Assembly (NCBI RefSeq): GCF_016056375.1
Contig: NZ_JAEDAE010000013.1
Location: forward strand, 1 to 64,000
DNA from: Hymenobacter negativus
GTDB lineage: Bacteria > Bacteroidota > Bacteroidia > Cytophagales > Hymenobacteraceae
Reading direction: 5' to 3'
Length of the DNA: 64,000 bases
Position numbers and translations under genes: made by a program. This document shows positions 28,969 through 37,838 of this stretch, one piece after another (within the stretch, counting starts at the first letter, position 1; each line of letters opens with the position of its first letter). The notes under the pieces were generated by a model. The model did no database searches. It was not told where the DNA came from and worked only from the letters and a program-made list of their open reading frames with translations.

Positions 28969-29003
28969 AAAATCATGCAAGCCCGGAGCGCAATTCTGCA
29001 CCC
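28969..29003 (+). promoter_or_regulatory. Metal-regulon operator, copy d (HMA chaperone gene)
   Basis: AATCATGCA (28971-28979) and AATTCTGCA (28992-29000) are spaced 21 bases apart with GCCCGGAGCGC between them. TCTCTTTG, near the TAnnTTTG consensus, follows at 29024-29031, 23 bases after the second half-site. The HMA protein starts at 29082. Confidence 0.72.
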
Positions 29004-29081
29004 TCCAAGGGTCACTTTGGCCGTCTCTTTGCGTGTTGTATAGTCACCGGCCCGGCTTTGGGCCGCTTCACTCATCGCCTC

Positions 29082-29291
29082 ATGAAAACGCTTCAATTCA
29101 AAACCAACATCAACTGCGGCGGCTGCATCAAGGCCGTTACGCCCACGCTCAACCAGCAGGCCGGGGCCGGCAACTGGCAGGTGGACACGGCCAACCCCAA
29201 CAAGATTCTGACCGTCACGTCCGACCAGCTCACCCCGGCCCAGGTCGTGCAGGCGGTCGAAGGGGCTGGCTTCAAGATTCAGGCAGCCTAG
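29082..29291 (+). CDS. HMA-domain metallochaperone (CopZ-like)
   Basis: 69 aa from the ATG at 29082; an in-frame ATG at 29058 adds eight unsupported residues. A single HMA domain with the metal motif NCGGCIKAV (Cys about 12 and 15) and the usual C-terminal AVEGAGFKIQA. It is likely to carry Cu(I) in the cytosol to CopA or the regulators. It is a monocistronic unit bounded by operator copy d and a strong terminator. Confidence 0.85.
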   Translation: MKTLQFKTNINCGGCIKAVTPTLNQQAGAGNWQVDTANPNKILTVTSDQLTPAQVVQAVEGAGFKIQAA

Positions 29292-29309
29292 CCGCGAAAG
29301 TCACCTCTG

Positions 29310-29339
29310 AAAAACGCCCGGTTCTGCCGGGCGTTTTTA
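29310..29339 (+). terminator. Rho-independent terminator after the HMA chaperone
   Basis: ACGCCCGG / CCGGGCGT stem with a short TTCTG loop, flanked by AAAA on the left and TTTTT on the right, so it can act in both directions. It lies about 20 bases after the stop codon. Confidence 0.88.
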
Positions 29340-29410
29340 TTGGCGGCTTACTCAACGAAGCGGCATAGGCGGGCAGGGACAGGGCGCTTGCGCGAAGCTG
29401 AGCCGCACCC

Positions 29411-29446
29411 AAAATTATGCAAGCCAAGGCAGCAATTATGCATAAT
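29411..29446 (+). promoter_or_regulatory. Metal-regulon operator, copy e (Met-rich lipoprotein operon)
   Basis: The most perfect copy: AATTATGCA at 29413-29421 and again at 29434-29442, exactly 21 bases apart, with AGCCAAGGCAGC between. TAAAATTG lies at 29466-29473, 23 bases after the second half-site. The first gene starts at 29524. Confidence 0.78.
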
Positions 29447-29523
29447 CGACGCTTGAACGCTCCCGTAAAATTGGGTTCTTGTCAATGGGCTGGCCTTCAC
29501 TGGGCAGCCACTATCATCACCTT

Positions 29524-30861
29524 ATGTCACCAAAACCTACCCTAGCGGTGGGGCTGGCCTTACTGCTGAGCGCCTGCTCGGCCAGCAACACCACCACCGA
29601 GCCTCGCAAGGAAGTCAGCTACATCCGGGGGCCTTACAATGCGGCCTTTTTCCGGCGGCACGGGCCGTCGGAGGCCTATTCGGGCGGCTTCCACTTCCAC
29701 CACGGGCGCGAGCACGACGTGCTGCTGCAAACCAAGCTGGCCGACCGCGAAAAGGTGGATGCCGACTTCGATGCGCAGGTGTTCGACTACGTGAAGAACC
29801 AGAAAACCAAGGTGGGGCCGACCATGGAGCTGTTCGGGCCCTACACGGCGCGGGTGATGTGGAAGCTGTTTCGGACCATCGACTGGACCCACCAGCACCA
29901 CGAGCAGACCTACGACATCATGGCCAGCCAGCGCGTGGCCTGGGACAAGAAAAAGGAGTGGACCGACCGTGCCGTGCGCCTCTACCTCAAGCGCAACGCG
30001 GGAGTAGCCCGCTCGGTGGCCCCGCTCGACATCACCATGCGGCGGGCGGCCACCATGATGAAGCCCTACTTCACCTACTACCGCAACTTCTACCCCAAAT
30101 CAAACTCGCAGGCCTGGGTGGCGCACTGGTGGCACCCGGCTGCTTATGAGGCCCAGATGATAAGCGGCAACGCCGACGGCGGCCAGGAGGCAGCCCTCAA
30201 GGCGGTGAATGACCTCATGTTCAACGAGGTGTACAAGAACCGGCCGCAGCGCATGCTACTGAGCCGCGAGTTGATGCCGCGCTACGCGCGCATGTCGCCC
30301 GAGTCGGCCAATATCTTCGACAACCTGCACATGCTCCACGGCCTGGCTTATGATATCCTGAGCTACGAGGGCTGGACCGAGCAGCAGCAGCGCGACGAGC
30401 TGTACCGCGTCATCGACGCCATGAGCTACCAGCCCGGCGACGAAAAGTACGTGCGCAAGTTCGACCTGCCCTATCCCGACGTGGACCCGCGCCAGTACCC
30501 CGCCTGGATGGCCAGCCCAGAAGGCTCTATGTCGAAAATCATGATGGAGATGATGATGGAAATGATGCCGTTGATGATGCCCGACATGGCCCCGGACATG
30601 AAGGAGAAGATGATGGCCCAGTTCCAGATGAAGATGCGCCCCGGCATGGAGCCCGGCGAAATCGAAGGCTCGCTGCACGACGCCATGATGAAAATGATGC
30701 CCGACATGAAGATGATGCCCGGCGCGCTGGAGCCCGGCAAAACGCCCGAGATGATGCGCGACGCCATGCTCAAGGGCTGGCAGGAAAAGTACGGCAACAT
30801 GCCCGACGCGCCCCCGCTCGACATGAGCCACGAGCCCACCTTGGCCGCCTTTGGCCGCTAG
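29524..30861 (+). CDS. Met-rich outer/periplasmic lipoprotein
   Basis: 445 aa from the ATG at 29524, giving a signal with lipobox LLLSAC (Cys about 18). The main body is His- and aromatic-rich (GGFHFHHGREHD, DWTHQHHEQTYD) and matches no domain I know. The C-terminal quarter is extremely Met-rich (IMMEMMMEMMPLMMPDM, MMKMMPDMKMMPG), with MxxM/MxM spacing typical of Cu(I)/Ag(I)-binding proteins. It heads an operon with a beta-barrel, a membrane protein and a DUF305 protein under operator copy e. A metal-sequestering role is inferred. Confidence 0.75.
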   Translation: MSPKPTLAVGLALLLSACSASNTTTEPRKEVSYIRGPYNAAFFRRHGPSEAYSGGFHFHHGREHDVLLQTKLADREKVDADFDAQVFDYVKNQKTKVGPTMELFGPYTARVMWKLFRTIDWTHQHHEQTYDIMASQRVAWDKKKEWTDRAVRLYLKRNAGVARSVAPLDITMRRAATMMKPYFTYYRNFYPKSNSQAWVAHWWHPAAYEAQMISGNADGGQEAALKAVNDLMFNEVYKNRPQRMLLSRELMPRYARMSPESANIFDNLHMLHGLAYDILSYEGWTEQQQRDELYRVIDAMSYQPGDEKYVRKFDLPYPDVDPRQYPAWMASPEGSMSKIMMEMMMEMMPLMMPDMAPDMKEKMMAQFQMKMRPGMEPGEIEGSLHDAMMKMMPDMKMMPGALEPGKTPEMMRDAMLKGWQEKYGNMPDAPPLDMSHEPTLAAFGR

Positions 30862-30903
30862 GGCTCCTTTCGTCTTCTTCTCATCCTCTTGCCGTTACTT
30901 CCT

Positions 30904-31692
30904 ATGCCAACATTTATTTCGGTGCGCCGCCTGCTGCTGGCCGGTGCTTGCCTGCTGGGCCTCACGCCGCTGGCCCACGCCCAATCCGACCAGATTAACC
31001 TCGACGCCGGGCTACCCACCCGCCTCGAAGATGCCTACCCCACGGCCTGGGGCAACCGCGAGTTCCAACTGCCGGTGCGCTACCAGCGCAGCCGCCAGGG
31101 CGACAACCTGGTGCAATACACGCCTACGCTGGAGTTTGGCCCCTTTCGCAACACCCAGCTGGCCGTGGCCGTGCCCATCTACTCGGGCAACGGCGACCGG
31201 TCAGGCAGCGGCAACGTGCAGGTGTCGGGCCTCTATAACTTCAACACCGAAGGCAAGTTCCTGCCCGCCCTGGCCCTGGCCGGCACGCTCACCGTGCCCA
31301 CCGGCCTGCGCAGCGAAGGCACCGACTACAACGGTCGCTTCATCCTCACCAAGAGCTTCCTGGGCACCCTCAACCGGCTGCACCTCAACGTAGTGTACTT
31401 TCACAACAGCCAGCCCGGCGTGCTGGCCGAAGGCAATGAGCTGAAGCAGGAGCGCCTCGACCGCTTTGCCCTGCTGGTGGGCTACTCCACGCGCATCAGC
31501 CCGCAGTCGTCGCTGGTGCTGGACTTCGTGCGCGAGCAGCGCCGCTTCCGGGGCGAGTTGGGCTCGTCGTTGGAAGCCGGCCTGCGCCGGCAGATGAACC
31601 CGCGGCTGGTGCTGAGCGCGGGCGCTTCGGCCGGCCTGGGCACCGACGCCGACAAGTTCACGGCTACGCTCGGCCTGCAACACGCTTTTTAA
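30904..31692 (+). CDS. Outer-membrane beta-barrel-like protein
   Basis: 262 aa. The signal peptide ends AHAQ (about residue 26). The mature chain is a series of amphipathic strands with aromatic ends (REFQLPVRYQRS, LVQYTPTLEFG, KFTATLGLQHAF), ending in Phe as outer-membrane barrels do. It resembles the transporter-like barrels annotated near Bacteroidota copper genes. The ATG at 30904 is preferred to one at 30889. Its substrate is unknown. It lies 42 bases after the Met-rich lipoprotein gene. Confidence 0.68.
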   Translation: MPTFISVRRLLLAGACLLGLTPLAHAQSDQINLDAGLPTRLEDAYPTAWGNREFQLPVRYQRSRQGDNLVQYTPTLEFGPFRNTQLAVAVPIYSGNGDRSGSGNVQVSGLYNFNTEGKFLPALALAGTLTVPTGLRSEGTDYNGRFILTKSFLGTLNRLHLNVVYFHNSQPGVLAEGNELKQERLDRFALLVGYSTRISPQSSLVLDFVREQRRFRGELGSSLEAGLRRQMNPRLVLSAGASAGLGTDADKFTATLGLQHAF

Positions 31693-31705
31693 CCCAACCG
31701 CGCCC

Positions 31706-32227
31706 ATGACCATTACCCGCCAAACCCTACTGCTGTGGTGGGGGCTCACCGTCACGGTGGCCTACCTGCTGACCGAATATTTTGGCCATACCCTGAAACA
31801 TGGCCACGGCGCGGTGCTCTGGACCTGGACCGGGGCCATGCTGATTCCGGTGCTGCTCACCCTGGCCCTGGGCCAGCGGGCCAACGCGCTAGTCTGGGTG
31901 TGGGCCGGGGCCACCGTGCTGGCCATGGCCGAAAACTTCGCTGCCCACGCCGCTGAGGCCAAGCCGCTGATGCTATTCAGCTTTCACGCCCTGTGGTTTC
32001 TGTTTGGCGCGGCGGGCTTCGCCTACACCGCCGTGGTGGTAGACGGTCGCTCCCGCAAGCAGCTGTACGCGGCGGCGGCCGTGCTCAACCTGGTGGGGGC
32101 TGTGCTGGTGCTGCTCAACCACGATTTTCTGAAAGGCTACCAGTATATAGTGCTGGCCCTCATTCAGGGCGTGCCCATGCTACTCGACGTGCCGCTGCGC
32201 CGGCAGCACGAGGCGCAGAATCAGTAA
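31706..32227 (+). CDS. Polytopic membrane protein of the metal operon
   Basis: 173 aa with five predicted membrane spans (about 8-25, 37-55, 62-80, 90-112, 120-150). A His-rich loop (GHTLKHGHG) lies after the first span and a short basic tail at the end. No family was recognised. It lies between the barrel and the DUF305 genes, 13 bases after the former. A role in metal handling is suggested only by context. Confidence 0.7.
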   Translation: MTITRQTLLLWWGLTVTVAYLLTEYFGHTLKHGHGAVLWTWTGAMLIPVLLTLALGQRANALVWVWAGATVLAMAENFAAHAAEAKPLMLFSFHALWFLFGAAGFAYTAVVVDGRSRKQLYAAAAVLNLVGAVLVLLNHDFLKGYQYIVLALIQGVPMLLDVPLRRQHEAQNQ

Positions 32228-32277
32228 CTTGCCCTAGGCACATAACCTTCTTTCCTCACGCCCTTTCCCCTTCTCCC

Positions 32278-32748
32278 GTGGAGCATAAAAAGCCTTATTC
32301 CCGTTTTTTCCTGATGCTGGCGACCTCGCTGGTGGCCATGTACGCCGTGATGTACCTCAACGTATACGAGTGGGACCACGTGTACTTCAGCCTCACCCGC
32401 GTGTACATGGCCTTGCTCATGCTGGTACCCATGACCCTGATTATGATGGGCTTTATGTGGAGCATGTACCCCAATAAGCAGCGCAACGCCCTGATTATGG
32501 GCGGCAGCCTGGTGGCCTTCGTAGTGGTCCTCATTATGGTGCGCTCCCAAACCTTCGTGGACGATAAGCTCTGGATGAAGGCCATGATTCCGCACCACTC
32601 CATCGCCATCATGGTCAGCAAGCGCGCCACCATTAAAGACCCCGAGGTCCGCACGCTGGCCGATAGCATCATCTCGGCCCAGGAGCGCGAGATTGGCCAG
32701 ATGAAGCGGATGCTGGCCCGGCTGGAACGGGAGCGGGCGGCCAAGTAG
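32278..32748 (+). CDS. Membrane-anchored DUF305 protein
   Basis: 156 aa if translation starts at the GTG at 32278 (EHKKPYSRFFLM follows); the frame is open far upstream, but that part overlaps the preceding gene in another phase. Three hydrophobic spans (about 10-30, 40-60, 68-88) precede a short DUF305 domain with the hallmark MKAMIPHHSIAIMVS and a helical tail (DSIISAQEREIGQMKRML). Met- and His-rich membrane protein, probably binding copper on the periplasmic side. Last gene of its operon. Confidence 0.8.
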   Translation: MEHKKPYSRFFLMLATSLVAMYAVMYLNVYEWDHVYFSLTRVYMALLMLVPMTLIMMGFMWSMYPNKQRNALIMGGSLVAFVVVLIMVRSQTFVDDKLWMKAMIPHHSIAIMVSKRATIKDPEVRTLADSIISAQEREIGQMKRMLARLERERAAK

Positions 32749-32775
32749 CCGGCGGCTGGCGAGGCCCGCCACCCG

Positions 32776-32812
32776 GAAATTATGCCAGGTTTGCGCAAGA
32801 ATTGTGTAAATC
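32776..32812 (+). promoter_or_regulatory. Metal-regulon operator, copy f (HYC_CC_PP and pump genes)
   Basis: AATTATGCC (32778-32786) and AATTGTGTA (32800-32808) are spaced 22 bases apart. A good -7 box, TACCTTTG, is at 32832-32839, 23 bases after the second half-site. It fits transcription starting near 32845, which makes the GTG at 32873 the likely first start codon and could drive the whole RND pump cluster. Confidence 0.75.
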
Positions 32813-32872
32813 CTGGCCTGGCCCGCCGCCGTACCTTTGTAAGTGGCTACTTATAACGCCCAACCTGCCCGC

Positions 32873-33259
32873 GTGAAACGCTTCCTTAGTTTGTTTTTGC
32901 TGTTGAGCTACCTGTTGTCCAGCCCCGGGCTGGTGTACAGCATGCACTTCTGCGGGCAAACGCTGACGGAGGTTTCGGTGGCCAAGGAAGCGGCCTGCTG
33001 CTGCCCCGTGCCCAAAAAGCCCACCGGCTGCTGCCACGACCAGAAGGTGACCAGCACCGTCAAGGACGTGAAGCTGACCAGCGCGCAGCTCAAGCTGCCC
33101 GTGCCGGCGGCCGTGCCCGCCCCGGCCCCGCTGCGCCTGGCCTACCGGCTGCCAGCTCCCACCTACCCGCCCGAAGCGCCGGCCGCGCCGCGGGCGGCTA
33201 CGGCCGTCCCGCCGCCTGACTGCCCCGCCTACGTGCGGGACCATGCTTTCCTGATTTAG
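32873..33259 (+). CDS. HYC_CC_PP family secreted protein
   Basis: 128 aa from the GTG at 32873, which begins a proper signal peptide (KRFLSLFLLLSYLLSS); the earlier GTG at 32843 would fall on the predicted transcription start. The mature part has HFCGQTL, then ACCCPVPKKPTGCCHDQ and a Pro-rich tail, the H-C / CC / PP pattern of the family named HYC_CC_PP. The cysteine clusters suggest metal binding in the periplasm. It precedes the RND pump genes by about 75 bases. Confidence 0.78.
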   Translation: MKRFLSLFLLLSYLLSSPGLVYSMHFCGQTLTEVSVAKEAACCCPVPKKPTGCCHDQKVTSTVKDVKLTSAQLKLPVPAAVPAPAPLRLAYRLPAPTYPPEAPAAPRAATAVPPPDCPAYVRDHAFLI

Positions 33260-33334
33260 CTTCTGGGTGCTGCCTTGTTCCCCCGGCCGATTGGTCGCGG
33301 GGCTTTTATGCGTGCGCTTAGCAGTAACTATCAG

Positions 33335-34684
33335 ATGATTGAGCAACTTATTTCCCTGTCCCTGCGCAACCGGGGCATCGTGCTGCTGCTGGCGGCCGGA
33401 CTGCTGGTGTGGGGCGCGTTTTCCATCCGGGCCAGCAAGATTGACGCCATCCCGGACTTGTCCGAGAACCAGGTGATTGTCTTCACCGAGTGGGCCGGGC
33501 GCGGGCCGCAGATTATCGAGGACCAGGTAACCTACCCCCTCGTCACCAACCTGCAGGGGCTGGCCCAGGTGCGGGCCGTGCGCGCCGCCTCTATGTTCGG
33601 CATGAGCTTCGTGTACGTCATTTTCAATGACAACACCGACATCTACTGGGCGCGGGAACGGGTAATGGAGCGCCTCAACTACGCCCAGCGCCTGCTGCCG
33701 GCCGGCCTCACGCCCACCCTAGGGCCCGATGGCACGGGCGTGGGCCACGTGCTTTGGTACACCCTCAACGCCCCGAAGCTGGACCTGGGCGAGCAGCGCG
33801 CCCTGCAGGACTGGTACGTGAAGTTTGGCCTGCAAACCGTGCCCGGCGTGAGCGAGGTGGCCAGCTTCGGCGGCTTCCAGCCCGAGTACCAGGTAACGGT
33901 GGACCCCACCAAGCTCACCTACTATAACGTGAGTTTGCCGCAAGTGCTGGCCGCCGTGCGCCAGAACAACAACGAGGCCGGCGGGCGCAAGCTTGAGCAG
34001 GCCGGCGTGGGCTACATCATCAAAACCAGCGGCTACATCCAGGACGTGGCCACCTTAGAAAACGTGCCGGTGCTGACCCGCCCCGGCGGCGTGCCGCTGC
34101 GCCTGCGCGACCTCGGCACGGTGCAGATGACGGGCGAGAGCCGCCTGGGCATCTTCGACCACAACGGCCAGGGTGAGGCCGTGGGCGGCATCGTGGTGAT
34201 GCGCTACGGCGAGAATGCCGACGACGTGATTACCCGCGTGAAGGCCAAAATGACGGAAGTAGCCAAGGGCCTGCCCGCCGGCGTGTCGTTCGACATCGTG
34301 TACGACCGCAGCGGGCTGATTGAGGAGTCGGTGGCCAACATCAAGCACACGCTGCTGGAGGAAATGGCCGTGGTGTCGCTGGTGGTGCTGGTGTTTCTGT
34401 TTCACTGGCGCAGCGCCCTGAGCATCCTGCTGCAAATCCCGATTACCATCGCCGCGAGCTTCATTCTGCTCAACGCCTTCGGCATCTCGTCCAACATCAT
34501 GTCGCTGACGGGCATTGCGCTGGCCATCGGCGTCATCGTCGACAACGGCATCGTGATGGCCGAAAACGCCTACCGCAACCTGGCGTTGCACCAGGCCGCC
34601 GAGGAAGCGGCGGCCGGGCCACCCGGTGCGCCGCCCACGCCCGTTGCTGCCATCTCCACGCCTGAACCTATTCGCCATGACTAA
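33335..34684 (+). CDS. CusA/CzcA-type RND pump, N-terminal part
   Basis: 449 aa from the ATG at 33335 (IEQLISLSLRNRGIVLLLAA, the standard N-terminus of heavy-metal RND pumps). It contains TM1, the first porter domain (EWAGRGPQIIEDQVTYPLV, FGMSFVYVIF), TM2-TM4 and the proton-relay phrase GVIVDNGIVMAEN. It then ends after an Ala/Pro-rich loop at TAA 34682-34684, just where a normal pump runs on into TM5. The rest is encoded in the next reading frame with an 8-base overlap (CATGACTAA). Either a natural split or a frameshift. Confidence 0.85.
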   Translation: MIEQLISLSLRNRGIVLLLAAGLLVWGAFSIRASKIDAIPDLSENQVIVFTEWAGRGPQIIEDQVTYPLVTNLQGLAQVRAVRAASMFGMSFVYVIFNDNTDIYWARERVMERLNYAQRLLPAGLTPTLGPDGTGVGHVLWYTLNAPKLDLGEQRALQDWYVKFGLQTVPGVSEVASFGGFQPEYQVTVDPTKLTYYNVSLPQVLAAVRQNNNEAGGRKLEQAGVGYIIKTSGYIQDVATLENVPVLTRPGGVPLRLRDLGTVQMTGESRLGIFDHNGQGEAVGGIVVMRYGENADDVITRVKAKMTEVAKGLPAGVSFDIVYDRSGLIEESVANIKHTLLEEMAVVSLVVLVFLFHWRSALSILLQIPITIAASFILLNAFGISSNIMSLTGIALAIGVIVDNGIVMAENAYRNLALHQAAEEAAAGPPGAPPTPVAAISTPEPIRHD

Positions 34685-36569
34685 CGACGAGCGCCTCGCC
34701 ATCATCGAGAAATCCAGCCAGCAGGTGTCGCGGGGCATTTTCTTCTCCACGATTATCATCGTGGCGTCTTTTCTGCCGGTGTTTTTGCTCACCGGGCAGG
34801 AGGGCAAGCTGTTTCACCCGCTGGCCTACACCAAGACGTTTATCCTGCTCATCGACGCCGTGCTGGCCGTGACGCTGGCCCCGGTGCTGCTGTCCTTCTT
34901 CATGAAGGGCAAATTCAAGACTGAGGAGCAGAACCCCATCAACCGGGGGCTGGAGCGGGTGTACGCGCCCCTCATCAACTGGTGCCTGACCTGGCGCAAA
35001 ACCACCATCGCCATCAACCTATTACTGCTGGCCATCAGCATTCCGCTGCTGCTGAGCCTGGGCACCGAGTTTATGCCGCCGCTCGACGAGGGCTCCATTC
35101 TGTTCATGCCCATCACCCAGCCCGACGTGTCGAACACCGAGGTGAAGCGCATTTTGCAGGTGCAGGACCGGATTATCGCGCAGGTGCCCGAAGTGAAGGG
35201 CGTGCTCGGCAAGGCCGGCCGGGCCAGCACCGCCACCGACAACGCCCCGCTGAGCATGATTGAAACCATCATCCAGCTCAAGCCCCGCAGGGAGTGGCGG
35301 GCGGGCATGACCAAGGCCAAGCTCATTGAGGAGTTGAACGGCAAGCTGCAAATTCCGGGGGTAGTGAACGGCTGGACGCAGCCCATCATCAACCGCATCA
35401 ACATGCTGAGCACCGGCATTCGCACCGACGTGGGCGTGAAGGTGTACGGCCAGCAGCTAGACACGATTTACCAAGTGTCGCAGCGGGTGCGGACGGCCCT
35501 CAATGGCGTGCCCGGCGTGCAGGACCTCTACGTGGACCCTATCACGGGCGGCAAATATTTACAGATTGACCTCAACCGCGACCAGTTGGCCCGCTACGGC
35601 CTGACGGTGGACCAGGTAAACGAGGTAGTGGAAATGGCCATCGGCGGCGCGCCCGTGGCCAGCACCGTGGAAGGTCGCCGCCGCTTCGCTATCAACGTGC
35701 GCCTGGCCGAGGACTTCCGCAACAGTCTGCCCGCGCTGAGCCGCATCCCGATTCAAACCACGGCCTACGGCCCCGTGCCGCTCTCGGCCGTAGCCACGCT
35801 GCGCTTTGAAAACGGCCCGCCCATGATTAACTCGGAGAATGCCCAGCTGCGGGGCGCGGTGCTCTTCAACGTGCGGGACCGCGACCTGGGCGGCACCGTG
35901 AGCGAGGCCATGCAAAAGGTGCAGGCCATGCAGGGCCAGCTGCCCGCCGGCTACTACCTGGAGTGGAGCGGGCAGTACGAAAACCTGATTAGCTCGCAGC
36001 GCACGCTGCTCTTCATCCTGCCCATCGTGCTGGTCGTGATTTTCGGCTGCCTGTACTTCGCCTTCCACTCGGTGCGCGAGGCGCTGCTGAGTCTGGTCAC
36101 CATCCCGTTTGCGCTCATCGGCGGGGCCTACATGGTGTATTTCTACGGCGTGCACCTTTCGGTGGCGGTGGCCGTGGGCTTCATCGCCCTGTTTGGGCTG
36201 GCCGTGGAAACGGGCGTCATCATGGTCATCTACCTCAATGATGCTATGCAGCAGCTGGTGGCCGCCAAGGGCAACTCCAGCGCCACCATCACCAAGCAGG
36301 ACCTGCGCGACGCCGTCTTCCACGGCGCGGCCAAGCGGCTGCGGCCCAAGCTGATGACCGTCTCGGTGGCCTTGTTCGGGCTGGTACCGGTGCTCTGGGC
36401 CACCGGCACGGGCTCCGACGTGATGCTGCCCATCGTGCTGCCCATGGTTGGGGGCGTGTTCACCTCGTCGACGCACATTCTGCTGGTCACGCCGCTCATT
36501 TTTCTCATGACCAAGGAGTACGAGCTACGCAAGTTTGGTAAGCTGGACGTGCTGGCGGTCAAGCATTAA
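34677..36569 (+). CDS. CusA/CzcA-type RND pump, C-terminal part
   Basis: 630 aa from the ATG at 34677 inside the stop region of the first part. It begins TNDERLAIIEKSSQQVSRG, then TM5 (IFFSTIIIVASFLPVFLL), the GQEGKLFHPLAYTKTF signature and the second porter domain, ending with TM12. The two parts sum to about 1080 aa, the length of an intact heavy-metal RND pump, and nothing in the core appears lost. It could be translated by coupling at CATGACTAA, or be the product of a +1-type frameshift. Exports Cu(I)/Ag(I) or divalent metals across the envelope with the adaptor and channel encoded next. Confidence 0.85.
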   Translation: MTNDERLAIIEKSSQQVSRGIFFSTIIIVASFLPVFLLTGQEGKLFHPLAYTKTFILLIDAVLAVTLAPVLLSFFMKGKFKTEEQNPINRGLERVYAPLINWCLTWRKTTIAINLLLLAISIPLLLSLGTEFMPPLDEGSILFMPITQPDVSNTEVKRILQVQDRIIAQVPEVKGVLGKAGRASTATDNAPLSMIETIIQLKPRREWRAGMTKAKLIEELNGKLQIPGVVNGWTQPIINRINMLSTGIRTDVGVKVYGQQLDTIYQVSQRVRTALNGVPGVQDLYVDPITGGKYLQIDLNRDQLARYGLTVDQVNEVVEMAIGGAPVASTVEGRRRFAINVRLAEDFRNSLPALSRIPIQTTAYGPVPLSAVATLRFENGPPMINSENAQLRGAVLFNVRDRDLGGTVSEAMQKVQAMQGQLPAGYYLEWSGQYENLISSQRTLLFILPIVLVVIFGCLYFAFHSVREALLSLVTIPFALIGGAYMVYFYGVHLSVAVAVGFIALFGLAVETGVIMVIYLNDAMQQLVAAKGNSSATITKQDLRDAVFHGAAKRLRPKLMTVSVALFGLVPVLWATGTGSDVMLPIVLPMVGGVFTSSTHILLVTPLIFLMTKEYELRKFGKLDVLAVKH

Positions 36570-36581
36570 ACACCCCTTGTC

Positions 36582-37838
36582 ATGCGTTATACCCTATTTA
36601 CTGTCAGCCTCATGGGTCTTTTGGGGCTACTAACCCTTCCGGCCCGCGCCCAGCGCCCGCTGCCGCTCGACTCAGTACTGCGGGCCGTGCAAACCCGCAA
36701 CCCGGCCCTGCGCCAGTACGACTATCGCGCCCAGGCCAAAAACGCCGCCGTGGCCGGGGCCAATACGTGGGAGCCGCCCAAAGTCAGCGCCGGCTACTGG
36801 ATGACGCCCTACAACCAGCGCCCCATCAAGGAGCTGAACAACGGCCAGGGTATGGGCATGCAGATGGTGTCCGTCGAGCAGATGCTGCCCAACCCGGCTA
36901 AGCAGCGGGCCAAACGCGAGTACCTGGCCGGCCAGGCCGCCGTGGCCCAGGCCGACCAGGCGGCCAGCTTCAACCAGCTGCGCGCCCAGGCCCGCACGCT
37001 CTACTACGGCCGCGTGATTCTGGAAAAGAAGCTCAAGGTGCTGGACCAGAGCCAGGAGCTGCTGGATTTCCTGCTAAAAATTGCCCAGGCCCGCTACCCC
37101 TATAACCAGACCACGCTACCCAGCATCTACCAGGTGCAGGCGCGGGTGGCCATGCACGGCAACGACCACGCCCAGCTCTACGGCCAGCTGCGCCAGGCCA
37201 CCATCGGCCTGAACACGCTGATGGCCCGCGACCCCGAAGCCGAGTTTGCCGTGGACACGCTGCTGCCCACCGCGTTCGGCGGCCCCTACCCCGACACCGC
37301 CGCCCTCGCCGCCCGCCGCTCCGACGTGCGCAGCCTCGACCGCTCGCTGGCCGTGGTGCGCCTCAACCAGGCAGTGGAAGCCAGCCGCCGCCGGCCCGAC
37401 TTCGGCCTGCGCTACGACCACATGAATGGCATTGGGGCCACCCCCAACCAGTTTTCGGCCATGGCCATGGTCACCATTCCCTTCGCCCCGTGGGCGGCCC
37501 GCGAGTACAAGGCCAACACCGCCGCCCTCGGCCTTGAGGCCCGCGCCGTGCAGCAGCAGCGGGCGGATTTGCTCAACGAGGCGGCCGGTCGCATCACCAC
37601 CCTGCAATCGGATTTGCGGGTGAAGCGCGAGCAGGTACTCAACTACGAAAAAGGCATTCTGCCGGCGCTGCGCAAGAACTACCAGGTCACGCTGCTGGCC
37701 TACCAGCAGAACACCGCCCAGCTCCCGGCCGTGGTCGAAGCCCTGGAAACCTGGCTCACGACCCGCCTGCAGTACCTCGACACCCAATACGACCTGATGA
37801 CCTTACACGTGCGCTATGACCAGGAACTTGAGCAATAG
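36582..37838 (+). CDS. Outer-membrane efflux channel (CusC/TolC-like)
   Basis: 418 aa with a signal peptide ending ARAQ (about 24). The two OEP repeats are visible as long helices with Arg/Gln/Ala-rich heptads (NPALRQYDYRAQAKNAAVAG; later KREQVLNYEKGILPALRKNY) and the strand phrase FGLRYDHMNG. It is the outer-membrane component of the RND pump encoded just upstream, and it overlaps the first adaptor gene by 23 bases. Confidence 0.88.
   Translation: MRYTLFTVSLMGLLGLLTLPARAQRPLPLDSVLRAVQTRNPALRQYDYRAQAKNAAVAGANTWEPPKVSAGYWMTPYNQRPIKELNNGQGMGMQMVSVEQMLPNPAKQRAKREYLAGQAAVAQADQAASFNQLRAQARTLYYGRVILEKKLKVLDQSQELLDFLLKIAQARYPYNQTTLPSIYQVQARVAMHGNDHAQLYGQLRQATIGLNTLMARDPEAEFAVDTLLPTAFGGPYPDTAALAARRSDVRSLDRSLAVVRLNQAVEASRRRPDFGLRYDHMNGIGATPNQFSAMAMVTIPFAPWAAREYKANTAALGLEARAVQQQRADLLNEAAGRITTLQSDLRVKREQVLNYEKGILPALRKNYQVTLLAYQQNTAQLPAVVEALETWLTTRLQYLDTQYDLMTLHVRYDQELEQ

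Noticed and set aside
30530..30780. Met-rich tail as a sequencing or frame artefact
   Set aside because: The Met-rich segment continues in one frame with varied codons between Met codons and ends at a normal stop, so it appears to be real coding sequence.
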